Counted from the first letter of the stretch, positions 1 through 5,253 are shown. The stretch: DNA of 5,450 nt from Candidatus Bathyarchaeota archaeon (GCA_026014515.1 JAOZIG010000429.1:1-5450); one strand, 5' to 3'. Notes: generated by a model not told the origin, from the sequence alone. Numbers and translations are program-made.

Positions 1-620
1 CCGCCTAGGAACTTGGCTACCTTTTCCGGTGTACCGATGGTTGCGCTGAGGCCGATCAATTGCGGTGTTTCTTCTGCTATTGCCTTGATGCGCTCTAGTG
101 CAAGGCTAAGTTGGCTTCCGCGTTTGTTGTCTGCCAGTTCATGTATCTCGTCTATGATGATCCATCGTACTGTTTTGAGGTGGTTCTTGATGGTTCTGCC
201 TTGAAGTATAGCTTGAAGCGTCTCCGGTGTAGTAATCAGCATATCTGGTGGGCTGCGGCGCTGATAGCTTCGTTCTTTTTGGCTTGTGTCGCCGTGGCGT
301 ACCCCGAGTCTCATATCCAGTCTGTTCGCCCAATATGTCATTCTATCAAGAATGTCCCTGTTTAGTGCTCTGAGTGGGGTCACGTAGATGATGCTTATGC
401 CGGGTTGTCTTCCACCATTCATGAGAAACTTGTGAAGTACTGGTAGTGTTGCTGCCTCTGTTTTCCCTGTGGCTGTGGCTGAGATGAGCAGTACGTCTTT
501 GTCTTCCAGTATTATTGGGATTAGCTTTCGCTGGGGCTCTGTTGGTTGTTCAAAGCCTTTTTCTTGTATCAGTCTCCGAACTGGTCGGCATAACTGCGAG
601 AAAGCATTATCCTCAGTCAA
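1..620 (-). CDS. Lhr-type superfamily 2 helicase, N-terminal part (cut by left edge)
   Basis: ATP-dependent DEAD/DEAH-type nucleic acid helicase of the Lhr (large helicase-related) group, a cytoplasmic DNA/RNA unwinding enzyme linked to repair and RNA metabolism in archaea. The minus-strand frame is open for 206 codons to the window edge. It shows a Q-motif-like FEQPTEPQ (residues 23-30), a Walker A SATATGKT (47-54), motif Ia TPLRAL (81-86), the Lhr-like GVRHGDT (106-112), ITTPETL (129-135), DEIHELADNKRG with the DEIH box at 157-160, and motif III SAT at 192-194. Lhr proteins are usually about 850-950 residues, so the second RecA domain, winged helix and C-terminal domain lie off the window. 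An in-frame TAG lies just upstream. The first acceptable start is TTG at 620, which gives the usual short lead-in before the Q motif; no in-frame ATG precedes Walker A. Family is confident; Lhr1 versus Lhr2 is not decidable here. Confidence 0.93.
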   Translation of the reverse strand, partial: MTEDNAFSQLCRPVRRLIQEKGFEQPTEPQRKLIPIILEDKDVLLISATATGKTEAATLPVLHKFLMNGGRQPGISIIYVTPLRALNRDILDRMTYWANRLDMRLGVRHGDTSQKERSYQRRSPPDMLITTPETLQAILQGRTIKNHLKTVRWIIIDEIHELADNKRGSQLSLALERIKAIAEETPQLIGLSATIGTPEKVAKFLG

Positions 621-645
621 GGCGCGCGGAACATTTTTCGCAGCC

Positions 646-656
646 TAAAATAAAAA
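646..656 (-). promoter_or_regulatory. putative TATA box of the Lhr-type helicase
   Basis: Read on the minus strand this is TTTTTATTTTA, centred about 31 bases before the TTG start at 620. An archaeal start site about 26 bases downstream would fall near 625, giving an almost leaderless transcript. That agrees with the lack of a Shine-Dalgarno site before the TTG. A second minus-strand candidate, GTATAAAAC near 725-733, would instead give a leader of about 80 bases. Confidence 0.45.
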
Positions 657-713
657 CCCAGTGGGGTAAAACCCGTAGACAGGTTTTCACGTATCAGCTT
701 TTCCCGGGTTTTT
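652..713. repeat. cluster of AAAACCC / GGGTTTT elements
   Basis: AAAAACCC occurs at 652-659 and AAAACCCG at 668-675. The inverted forms AGGTTTT and CGGGTTTT occur at 681-687 and 705-712. The pair 668-675 and 705-712 is an exact 8-bp inverted repeat with 29 bases between the arms. The cluster lies in the non-coding gap upstream of the helicase and could be protein-binding sites or a folded leader. Short AT/C-rich words can recur by chance, so function is uncertain. Confidence 0.4.
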
Positions 714-724
714 TGCAGAAAATT

Positions 725-732
725 GTTTTATA
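725..732 (+). promoter_or_regulatory. putative TATA box for the plus-strand small gene
   Basis: GTTTTATA sits about 28 bases upstream of position 757. An archaeal transcript starting there would carry the Shine-Dalgarno at 767-773 and the reading frame that begins at 781. A second TATA-like run, TATATAAT at 758-765, would start transcription near 787, after the Shine-Dalgarno, and so fits the gene less well. Confidence 0.4.
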
Positions 733-736
733 CCCA

Positions 737-755
737 GATAATTACTGTAATTATC
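737..755. promoter_or_regulatory. perfect 19-bp palindrome, likely operator
   Basis: GATAATTAC-T-GTAATTATC is an exact dyad with two 9-base arms around one central T. It lies directly between the TATA box at 725-732 and the predicted start of transcription near 755-757. A dimeric repressor bound there would block initiation, the usual archaeal arrangement. It also lies upstream of the helicase on the other strand. No regulator gene is visible in the window, so the protein that would bind is unknown. Confidence 0.6.
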
Positions 756-766
756 AGTATATAATG

Positions 767-773
767 AGGAGGT
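767..773 (+). promoter_or_regulatory. strong Shine-Dalgarno (AGGAGGT)
   Basis: AGGAGGT is a full-strength complement to the 3' end of 16S rRNA, in a window where most other genes lack any such site. Seven bases separate it from the ATA codon at 781, which is normal spacing. The next ATG in that frame is at 820, 46 bases away and too far to be served by it. Confidence 0.6.
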
Positions 774-780
774 AACCAAA

Positions 781-906
781 ATACTTCACCTAGTACTGCA
801 AACAGCAGCACCCGCGCAAATGACGTTACTTGTAGGGCAGGCTCTGTTTGCAGGGGGACTTATTGTACTTGCAGCGGTGTTGTGGCGGTTCTCAAAGATC
901 GAGTAA
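781..906 (+). CDS. possible 41-residue single-span membrane protein with ATA start
   Basis: Small hypothetical protein; no family recognised. The frame is open from 751 and ends at TAA 904-906. It contains no ATG, GTG or TTG before ATG 820, yet a strong Shine-Dalgarno at 767-773 points exactly to ATA at 781. From 781 it gives 41 residues. The first 13, rich in Leu and Ala, are followed by a hydrophobic span at residues 14-35 (MTLLVGQALFAGG onward to VLW) and a short charged tail, RFSKIE. The positive tail suggests a cytoplasmic C-terminus. If translation began at ATG 820 the product would be only 28 residues, almost all membrane span. It follows a TATA box and palindrome and precedes the CGGC and thioredoxin genes. 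A sequencing error (ATG read as ATA) or a chance open frame are the main alternatives. Confidence 0.42.
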   Translation: MLHLVLQTAAPAQMTLLVGQALFAGGLIVLAAVLWRFSKIE

Positions 907-924
907 ACAAACCAGCTGCTATCT

Positions 925-950
925 CTCACCCTTTTTCTAATCAAAACCCC
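925..950 (+). terminator. CTCACC/T-run element, copy 1 (putative terminator)
   Basis: Eighteen bases after the stop at 906 is CTCACC, then a run of five T (932-936), TAATCAAAA (938-946) and CCCC. T-runs end transcription in archaea without needing a hairpin. A closely matching element follows the CGGC gene at 1504-1526, which favours a shared 3'-end signal, though both copies also precede a gene. Confidence 0.4.
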
Positions 951-960
951 CATCACAGTC

Positions 961-968
961 TTTATACT
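961..968 (+). promoter_or_regulatory. putative TATA box of the CGGC gene
   Basis: TTTATACT matches the archaeal TATA consensus well. Transcription would begin near 990 and leave a leader of about 30 bases that carries the Shine-Dalgarno AGGTGA (1013-1018). Confidence 0.55.
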
Positions 969-1012
969 TTAGGTGCGCCTAAGAACACCGATCGCATAAA
1001 CGCGAACAATAC

Positions 1013-1018
1013 AGGTGA
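1013..1018 (+). promoter_or_regulatory. Shine-Dalgarno deciding the CGGC start
   Basis: AGGTGA lies five bases before ATG 1024. It overlaps the alternative in-frame GTG at 1015, so the GTG cannot use it and ATG 1024 is the better start. Confidence 0.6.
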
Positions 1019-1023
1019 AATCA

Positions 1024-1494
1024 ATGGTTAAAGTCGGAATCATGATCTGTGACAGGAACAGGAAATGCACAGGAAACAAGTGTTTTAGGTCAGTAATCGA
1101 ACGCGACGGCGCATTCAGAAAATACAAAGATGAACCCGTTGAAGTTGTGGGTTGGATGGCTTGCGGCGGATGCCCCGGTGAGCGACTAGAGTTCGCACCA
1201 GCGGACATGAAGAAATATGGAGCAGAGGTAATTTATCTGGCGTCTTGCTATCTAGCTGGTTACCCACCGTGTCCATACATCAAGGACCACAAGACCTACA
1301 TCGAGAACTACGTCGGATTACCAGTAGTCATTGGAACACACCCCATGCCCCAGAACTATATTGATACCCATGAGAAGGCTGGTGACTGGGAAGGATGTGA
1401 GGAGTACCTAAAGGAGATCACAAACGATCCAGAGGGTGCCCACAAGTACGACTCCACTAGACCCGACTACTCTGAGAGCCTAAAGAAGAAGTAA
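1024..1494 (+). CDS. CGGC-domain protein
   Basis: Small cytoplasmic Cys-rich protein of the CGGC-domain family (PF08821 type), thought from its conserved cysteines to bind metal or do thiol chemistry; the reaction is not established. The 156-residue product has the usual family layout. It starts with a beta strand, VKVGIMIC, with Cys9, Cys15 and Cys20 (the last in NKCFRSV). The signature ACGGCPG follows with Cys47 and Cys50, then the second conserved segment ASC (Cys75) and PPCPY (Cys83). Cys125 lies in a charged C-terminal tail ending in three lysines. There is no signal peptide or membrane span. Start chosen at ATG 1024 because of the AGGTGA site. It has its own TATA box at 961 and is followed after 35 bp by thioredoxin, a natural reductant for its cysteines; that partnership is inferred. 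Confidence 0.9.
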   Translation: MVKVGIMICDRNRKCTGNKCFRSVIERDGAFRKYKDEPVEVVGWMACGGCPGERLEFAPADMKKYGAEVIYLASCYLAGYPPCPYIKDHKTYIENYVGLPVVIGTHPMPQNYIDTHEKAGDWEGCEEYLKEITNDPEGAHKYDSTRPDYSESLKKK

Positions 1495-1526
1495 TCTTCT
1501 TAACTCACCATTTTTAATCAAAATCC
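1483..1526 (+). terminator. hairpin plus CTCACC/T-run element, copy 2
   Basis: A 7-bp stem, AAGAAGA (1483-1489) with TCTTCTT (1495-1501) and a 5-base loop, spans the CGGC stop codon. It is followed by CTCACC (1504-1509), TTTTT (1511-1515) and TAATCAAAA (1515-1523). The second half repeats the element at 925-950. It may end or attenuate transcription between the CGGC and thioredoxin genes. The stem is weak and A/T-rich, and part of it simply encodes Lys-Lys-Lys. Confidence 0.35.
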
Positions 1527-1529
1527 AAT

Positions 1530-1940
1530 ATGAGTTCTGACGCTGAACTAGAGAAAATAAAGCAGGAAATGCTAAAGAAACTAATGAACCCCGCACCCAA
1601 GTCAACCTTCTGGAGATCCGGCGAGGTCATGGAGCTAACAGACGCAAACTTCCATAAAGCAATGAGTGAGACAGATAAGCCTGTATTGGTTGATTTCTGG
1701 GCTGAATGGTGTGGACCATGCAAGATGATGGCACCTGTCGTACACCAGATGGCACAAAGCTACGCTGGAAAAGCATATTTCGCCAAACTGAACGTTGATT
1801 ATAACAAGATAACAGCCGCTCAGTTTGGGGTCATGAGTATACCTAATTTTATCGTCTTTAAGAACGGTAAAGCTGTGGGTCAAACTGTTGGCGCTGTAGG
1901 GCAACAGGGACTTAGCGCACTTATCGGGCGCTTTCTATAA
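1530..1940 (+). CDS. thioredoxin with N-terminal helical extension
   Basis: Thiol-disulfide oxidoreductase of the cytoplasm. The 136-residue product carries a complete thioredoxin fold at about residues 33-136. It has LVDFWAEWCGPCK (53-65) with redox cysteines 61 and 64 and the classic Gly-Pro between them. The buried Asp (Asp55), the strand FAKLNVD (84-90) and the cis-proline SIPNF (Pro105, where Thr more often follows) are also present, with a Gly pair near VGAVG. Typical thioredoxins are 105-110 residues. The first 30 or so here form an extra charged, probably helical segment (DAELEKIKQEMLKKLMN), of a kind seen in some archaeal thioredoxins. No Shine-Dalgarno or well-placed TATA box precedes ATG 1530, so it is likely read from the CGGC promoter. 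Starts at Met14 or Met19 would trim only the extension. A role in reducing the CGGC neighbour is inferred. Confidence 0.95.
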   Translation: MSSDAELEKIKQEMLKKLMNPAPKSTFWRSGEVMELTDANFHKAMSETDKPVLVDFWAEWCGPCKMMAPVVHQMAQSYAGKAYFAKLNVDYNKITAAQFGVMSIPNFIVFKNGKAVGQTVGAVGQQGLSALIGRFL

Positions 1941-1949
1941 TATTGCCTA

Positions 1950-1965
1950 GTTTTACTACGTTTTG
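1950..1965 (+). terminator. T-rich tract after thioredoxin
   Basis: Two TTTT runs (1951-1954 and 1961-1964) lie within 25 bases of the thioredoxin stop, before the promoter of the next gene. T-tracts alone can end archaeal transcripts. There is no hairpin. Confidence 0.3.
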
Positions 1966-1974
1966 ATAGATGAA

Positions 1975-1982
1975 TTTATTAT
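1975..1982 (+). promoter_or_regulatory. putative TATA box of the two-span membrane protein
   Basis: TTTATTAT is centred 27 bases before ATG 2005, which places the transcript start at or next to the ATG. This would be a leaderless mRNA and agrees with the absence of a Shine-Dalgarno. It argues against the upstream in-frame TTG at 1963, which would lie before the promoter. Confidence 0.5.
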
Positions 1983-2004
1983 CTCGTCACTATTTTGTCT
2001 AAAT

Positions 2005-2250
2005 ATGAGTAAGATACTTACACGAGAAACTTTTATCGAGTTTCTCTTGGGGTTTTTAATAGGAAAAATATTTGGAACCGTAGTTTCAACATGGCCCTTC
2101 TTTGAGTATCTTTTCGATGCATCCCTCTCTGATGTATTTTACTACGAGTTCGTGGCAAACCTACTCTCATTCAATGGATACCATTACGCCCTAGCCATAA
2201 TAGGCGGATTGATACTGGTTATCTGGCGAAGCAACGATTTATTCGACTAA
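2005..2250 (+). CDS. hypothetical 81-residue two-span membrane protein
   Basis: No family recognised. From ATG 2005 the product has 81 residues and two likely membrane spans. One covers about residues 10-29 and holds a Gly-x3-Gly-x3-Gly zipper (Gly16, Gly20, Gly24) that could pack helices together. The other is at about 59-74 (YHYALAIIGGLILVIW). The loop between them (31-57) is rich in aromatic and acidic residues. Basic residues at the N-terminus (Lys3, Arg7) and Arg75 after the second span suggest both ends are cytoplasmic. It sits 64 bp after thioredoxin with its own TATA box, so a functional link to the redox genes is only positional. Its TAA overlaps the TAG of the opposing hydrolase gene by two bases. 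The open frame also extends upstream to TTG 1963, rejected because of promoter position. Confidence 0.7.
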   Translation: MSKILTRETFIEFLLGFLIGKIFGTVVSTWPFFEYLFDASLSDVFYYEFVANLLSFNGYHYALAIIGGLILVIWRSNDLFD

Positions 2251-3896
2251 AAAATAGGAAGAAGAATCCGCGACGGGTGCTTGGCTCCATGATGAATCTC
2301 GTTTGTCGCTATCCTTGTCTCTGTATCAGTGTCCACTGGGTTTCCCGTGTTATTGTTTCGTCCAAAACGAGGGAACATGCTGCTTGTGACGCTGAGTCTT
2401 ATCTTGTGCCCTGGTTTGAACTCATTTCCAGTTTGGGTCATGGGTATTGTGATCTTGTAGACTGTGTCTGGTTCCATGAGCTCCTGTTTTTCTAGCCCGT
2501 TTCTGTATCTTGCACGCATCAATCCTTCCGAGATCAGTATGCTGCTTCCATCTGGGTGTACATCCATCAAGCTAACGAAGAAATCAGTATCTGGGCAGTC
2601 GCTGCTCACGTAGAGTTCAGTGGCTGGAGCACCTACTATGGTAACTGATTCCGTGAGTGGTTCGCTTGTGTAGACTAGGTTGTCGTCTCGTCTCAACAGG
2701 TACCGTTTGTCAAGTGGAGCTTCTTCGCCTACTCCGTAGAAATCAAAGTTTGAGACTGGTTTCGTTGGGTTTACTGGGTTGTAGATGTAGGTGTCTGTCT
2801 TGTCTGATGCTGGTTTTTTGATGAGTTTTCCGTCGCCTAGATGGGTGTTGGCTGCTTCATCGCTGTCTAGGTAGAGACTGCTGTGTTTGGGGTTCAGTGG
2901 CCAATGTTCCTCGGATTGAATCCACTTGTTCTGGTTCATTACATAGTATTTGGTGAGAGGCCAGTCCTTGATGGCGTCTTTCTTGTCTTTTAACCATCTG
3001 TCGAACCATGCTAGATGAACATACTTCATATCCATCTGAGACTCCAGTGAAAAGTCTACGCCTCCCAGTACACGTTTGGGGAACCTTGTACCACCGTGGT
3101 CCCATGGCCCCATAATCATGTATTGCTGGGTCGGGTTGGGACCATTTTGGACTGCTCCCCTGTAATAGCACATGGCGCCGGGTTGGTCTCCGTCATAGTA
3201 GCCGGTGATAGTGAGGACGGGTATCTTGATCTTCTGGTAATCTGCTGGTGTGAAGCTGATGTCTCGCCAGAACTTGTCAAGGTCTGGGTGGCTCATCCAT
3301 TCCTTCCATATAGGCATCTCTCGTCCAAGTGCTTCTGGTAGGTCTCGTATAGGTAGTGTATTGTAGATGCGTTCCCAGTTTGCTGTGGTTCCCGCTAAAC
3401 TCTGATTCGTGTGTGACCCTACGAAGTTTAGCCACCCGAACATCCAGAGGCATGGTATCCCGTTGAAGAATGGGAACTCTTTCATCCAATTGCCGCCTGT
3501 GGCTGTTGGTACTATTGTGGTGAGGTGTGGTGGCTGTTCCTTGGCTGTTGCCCATTGTATCATGCCTCGGTAGCTTCCGCCCATCATACCGAATTTTCCG
3601 TTGCTCCATGGTTGTTCTGCTGCCCACTCGATGAGGTCGTATCCGTCTGGTCCCTCGTTGAAGAAGGGATAGAAATCCCCCTCGCTATCATAACGTCCTC
3701 TTACATCGTAGACGATGAAGGAATAGCCATTTGATACAAAGAATGCCGCCATGTCCACGTGGCTCTTCATAGTGTTGTCGTAGGGTGTGCCAATGACTAC
3801 TGTGGGGTAGGCTGCTTCAAGGTCTGGTAGATATATGTCAGCGGATATGTGCACGCCGTCACGCATGGGTACACGTGCATCCCAGATATGTCTCAT
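2247..3896 (-). CDS. CocE/PepX-family alpha/beta hydrolase
   Basis: Serine hydrolase of the cocaine esterase / X-Pro dipeptidyl-peptidase family (S15-like); members cleave esters, acylated beta-lactams or Xaa-Pro dipeptides, and the substrate cannot be told from sequence. The 549-residue length is normal. It opens with the family's VPMRDGVHISADIYLP (9-24). The DVRGRYDSEG motif (64-73) follows, then the nucleophile elbow GGSYRG with Ser108 (106-111). The acid is Asp235 in GYYDGD and the base His267 in GPWDHGG, so the triad is complete. From about residue 300 comes the PepX C-terminal jelly-roll domain, with SSDCPDTDFFVSLMDVHPDG, LMRARYR, PGHKIRLSVTSSMFPRF and a final HPSRILLPI. There is no signal peptide, so it is probably cytoplasmic. 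It starts at ATG 3896 with no Shine-Dalgarno but a TATA box 26 bases upstream. It lies 32 bp after the solute-binding protein gene, so uptake and breakdown of a peptide or ester is possible. Confidence 0.95.
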   Translation of the reverse strand: MRHIWDARVPMRDGVHISADIYLPDLEAAYPTVVIGTPYDNTMKSHVDMAAFFVSNGYSFIVYDVRGRYDSEGDFYPFFNEGPDGYDLIEWAAEQPWSNGKFGMMGGSYRGMIQWATAKEQPPHLTTIVPTATGGNWMKEFPFFNGIPCLWMFGWLNFVGSHTNQSLAGTTANWERIYNTLPIRDLPEALGREMPIWKEWMSHPDLDKFWRDISFTPADYQKIKIPVLTITGYYDGDQPGAMCYYRGAVQNGPNPTQQYMIMGPWDHGGTRFPKRVLGGVDFSLESQMDMKYVHLAWFDRWLKDKKDAIKDWPLTKYYVMNQNKWIQSEEHWPLNPKHSSLYLDSDEAANTHLGDGKLIKKPASDKTDTYIYNPVNPTKPVSNFDFYGVGEEAPLDKRYLLRRDDNLVYTSEPLTESVTIVGAPATELYVSSDCPDTDFFVSLMDVHPDGSSILISEGLMRARYRNGLEKQELMEPDTVYKITIPMTQTGNEFKPGHKIRLSVTSSMFPRFGRNNNTGNPVDTDTETRIATNEIHHGAKHPSRILLPIF

Positions 3897-3915
3897 AGAT
3901 ATACTGGGACGAGTT

Positions 3916-3927
3916 TATCTTTAAAAT
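3916..3927 (-). promoter_or_regulatory. putative TATA box of the CocE-type hydrolase
   Basis: Read on the minus strand this is ATTTTAAAGATA, centred about 26 bases before ATG 3896, so a transcript from it would be leaderless. It fills most of the 32-bp gap after the solute-binding protein gene. The hydrolase can therefore be expressed on its own as well as by read-through. Confidence 0.5.
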
Positions 3928-3928
3928 C

Positions 3929-5182
3929 TCACCTGTCACGCCATGTTACTTCATCTGTGGTGAAGTTATAGAACCCATACATAGTGACGATGGGCTGGTC
4001 TCCGGTAAAATCGTATCCATAGACACTCCAATCCACACCCCATCTATCCCCCCAGTCATTGAAGCTACAGTTCCCCGTTACCCCAACATGGGTTTTTGCG
4101 ATATCTGGTATCGCTAAGCCTACAGTGGTTCCGTCTGTGGAGTTTGTTTCTGCTACTGCTAGTGCTGTTATCCAGAGAGCATCATAGATGTTACCGTGGA
4201 TCATTGAGATTGATTGATTGAACTCTTCAAGGTAGGCTTGGTTTACTCGGTGATATGTGGGGTTATCTGGTATCGCTGGGTGGACTCCAAGTATCTGAAG
4301 AGGTGTAAGCTGTGTCTTGTTTTCCTCAAATCTGCTGTATCTTGTCCCAAGGTCTTGATGCCAAGTAAACCAGTTCCATACAAACCAAGGTACGCTGTAT
4401 AGCGTGTCATCTGTCGTTGTGTCTAGGATTTTCTCTAGTAGATAACTTGAACCGATGAAATATACTGCGACATGGTCTTCACCATATTCTTTGGTGGATT
4501 CATTGATTTCCTCCTCCAGTAACAAGGTTGAGCTGTTAACCTCACTATAATCGATGTCATGTTCAATACGTATCGTAGAAACCTCCCCACTGTATTCTTC
4601 CATGAAGTCATCATCCATGGTTTTCATGTATCCTTCTGATTGAACGAGAATTACCTTGGATATGTTGAGGTTCTCCACACATCTGACCAGTGGAACCGTG
4701 TATAGATGGTCTGCGGGATACATCCTGTATGTATTTGGTGCCAGTTTCCAAGGCCATGTCTGTGTTGAACCCGGTGAGATTACTAAGCAATCATTGCTTT
4801 GAGCAAATGAAAAGAAGGTATCAAGTTGGCTGCTCCAGCTTAGCCCTACTATGAGTTTGTTTCCATTATCATAATGTTGTTTAGCTAGATTGTAGGCGTT
4901 CATGCCGGTTCCGTCTGCGCTTCTTACCGCAAAGTTGAACGTGTGAGGATGTTTATTTTCAAGCATATAGTTGTTGATGTCTTGTTCAGCCATCTCAGAT
5001 AGAAACGTGTATTCAGGTAACTCGATGCCTCTAGGGCAGATAACAAGTATCTCAACCATTTTGTTATCGGTTGTCATAGGTTCCTGTGTTTTTTCTTCCA
5101 TTTTCTGAAGTTTAATGACAATGAAAGATGCTGATATGAGTACAAATATGGCTATCAAGATTCGATACTGGTTAGATCTCAC
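3929..5182 (-). CDS. membrane-anchored type I solute-binding protein (ABC branched-chain amino acid type)
   Basis: Extracellular ligand-binding protein of the Peripla_BP_6/LivJ-like group, which captures amino acids, amides or peptides for an ABC importer. The 417-residue product begins with a basic N-terminus and one hydrophobic span (residues 8-23). There is no lipobox Cys, so it is either an uncleaved anchor or a cleaved secretory signal. The fold is seen in VEILVICPRG (first strand), the segment KLIVGLSWSSQ followed by CLVISPGST, TYRMYPADHL, ISKVILVQSEG, then YDALWITALAVAET and GVTGNCSFNDWGDR near the end. All are typical positions in this family. Eight N-X-S/T sequons and a net acidic surface suit an N-glycosylated archaeal surface protein. 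Four cysteines beyond the anchor could form disulfides. The start is GTG 5182; an ATG two bases upstream is in another frame and meets a stop at once. No permease or ATPase genes are adjacent, so the ligand and transporter are unknown. Confidence 0.88.
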   Translation of the reverse strand: MRSNQYRILIAIFVLISASFIVIKLQKMEEKTQEPMTTDNKMVEILVICPRGIELPEYTFLSEMAEQDINNYMLENKHPHTFNFAVRSADGTGMNAYNLAKQHYDNGNKLIVGLSWSSQLDTFFSFAQSNDCLVISPGSTQTWPWKLAPNTYRMYPADHLYTVPLVRCVENLNISKVILVQSEGYMKTMDDDFMEEYSGEVSTIRIEHDIDYSEVNSSTLLLEEEINESTKEYGEDHVAVYFIGSSYLLEKILDTTTDDTLYSVPWFVWNWFTWHQDLGTRYSRFEENKTQLTPLQILGVHPAIPDNPTYHRVNQAYLEEFNQSISMIHGNIYDALWITALAVAETNSTDGTTVGLAIPDIAKTHVGVTGNCSFNDWGDRWGVDWSVYGYDFTGDQPIVTMYGFYNFTTDEVTWRDR

Positions 5183-5216
5183 ATATTTCTAACTAGTAAA
5201 ATCAAGTTAAAGATTT

Positions 5217-5224
5217 TTTATAAA
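5217..5224 (-). promoter_or_regulatory. putative TATA box of the solute-binding protein gene
   Basis: TTTATAAA is self-complementary and lies about 39 bases before the GTG start at 5182. It predicts a transcript start near 5194 and a leader of about 12 bases. No Shine-Dalgarno is seen. It shares the 60-bp gap with the 3' end of the amidohydrolase gene. Confidence 0.5.
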
Positions 5225-5225
5225 G

Positions 5226-5253
5226 AAAATTATACAAAGAGGCTAGTAAAGCC
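5226..5253 (-). terminator. possible terminator of the amidohydrolase gene
   Basis: On the minus strand a short stem, GGCT with AGCC around a 5-base loop (5241-5253), spans the amidohydrolase stop codon. It is followed by a T-rich stretch toward 5226. The stem has only four pairs; the T-rich run is the stronger argument. Confidence 0.3.

Noticed and set aside
13..365. Open frames on both strands inside the helicase region
   Set aside because: They are other-frame shadows of the helicase, whose minus-strand frame is open to the window edge with all expected motifs.
515..775. Plus-strand open frame of 86 codons
   Set aside because: Its first third runs antisense to the helicase and the rest crosses the promoter and palindrome region. 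The helicase frame has clear motifs and this one has none.
1015..1023. GTG start for the CGGC protein
   Set aside because: The Shine-Dalgarno AGGTGA overlaps this GTG and is correctly spaced for ATG 1024, where family members normally begin.
969..1208. Minus-strand open frame opposite the CGGC gene
   Set aside because: Shadow of the CGGC coding sequence, with no recognisable motif and no promoter.
1514..1904. Minus-strand open frames opposite thioredoxin
   Set aside because: Antisense shadows of a gene with complete thioredoxin motifs.
1963..2004. Upstream TTG start for the two-span membrane protein
   Set aside because: It lies before the best TATA box (1975-1982), whereas ATG 2005 fits a leaderless transcript exactly.
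2277..3734. Several open frames on both strands across the hydrolase
   Set aside because: All overlap a full-length CocE-type frame with an intact catalytic triad and both domains.
4214..4402. Plus-strand open frame inside the solute-binding protein gene
   Set aside because: Shadow of a conserved gene, with no motif or start signal.
5193..5250. CTAGTAAA repeated exactly 50 bp apart (5193-5200 and 5243-5250)
   Set aside because: An 8-base A/T-rich word recurring twice can be chance. One copy overlaps the amidohydrolase stop codon and the other lies in the solute-binding protein leader.
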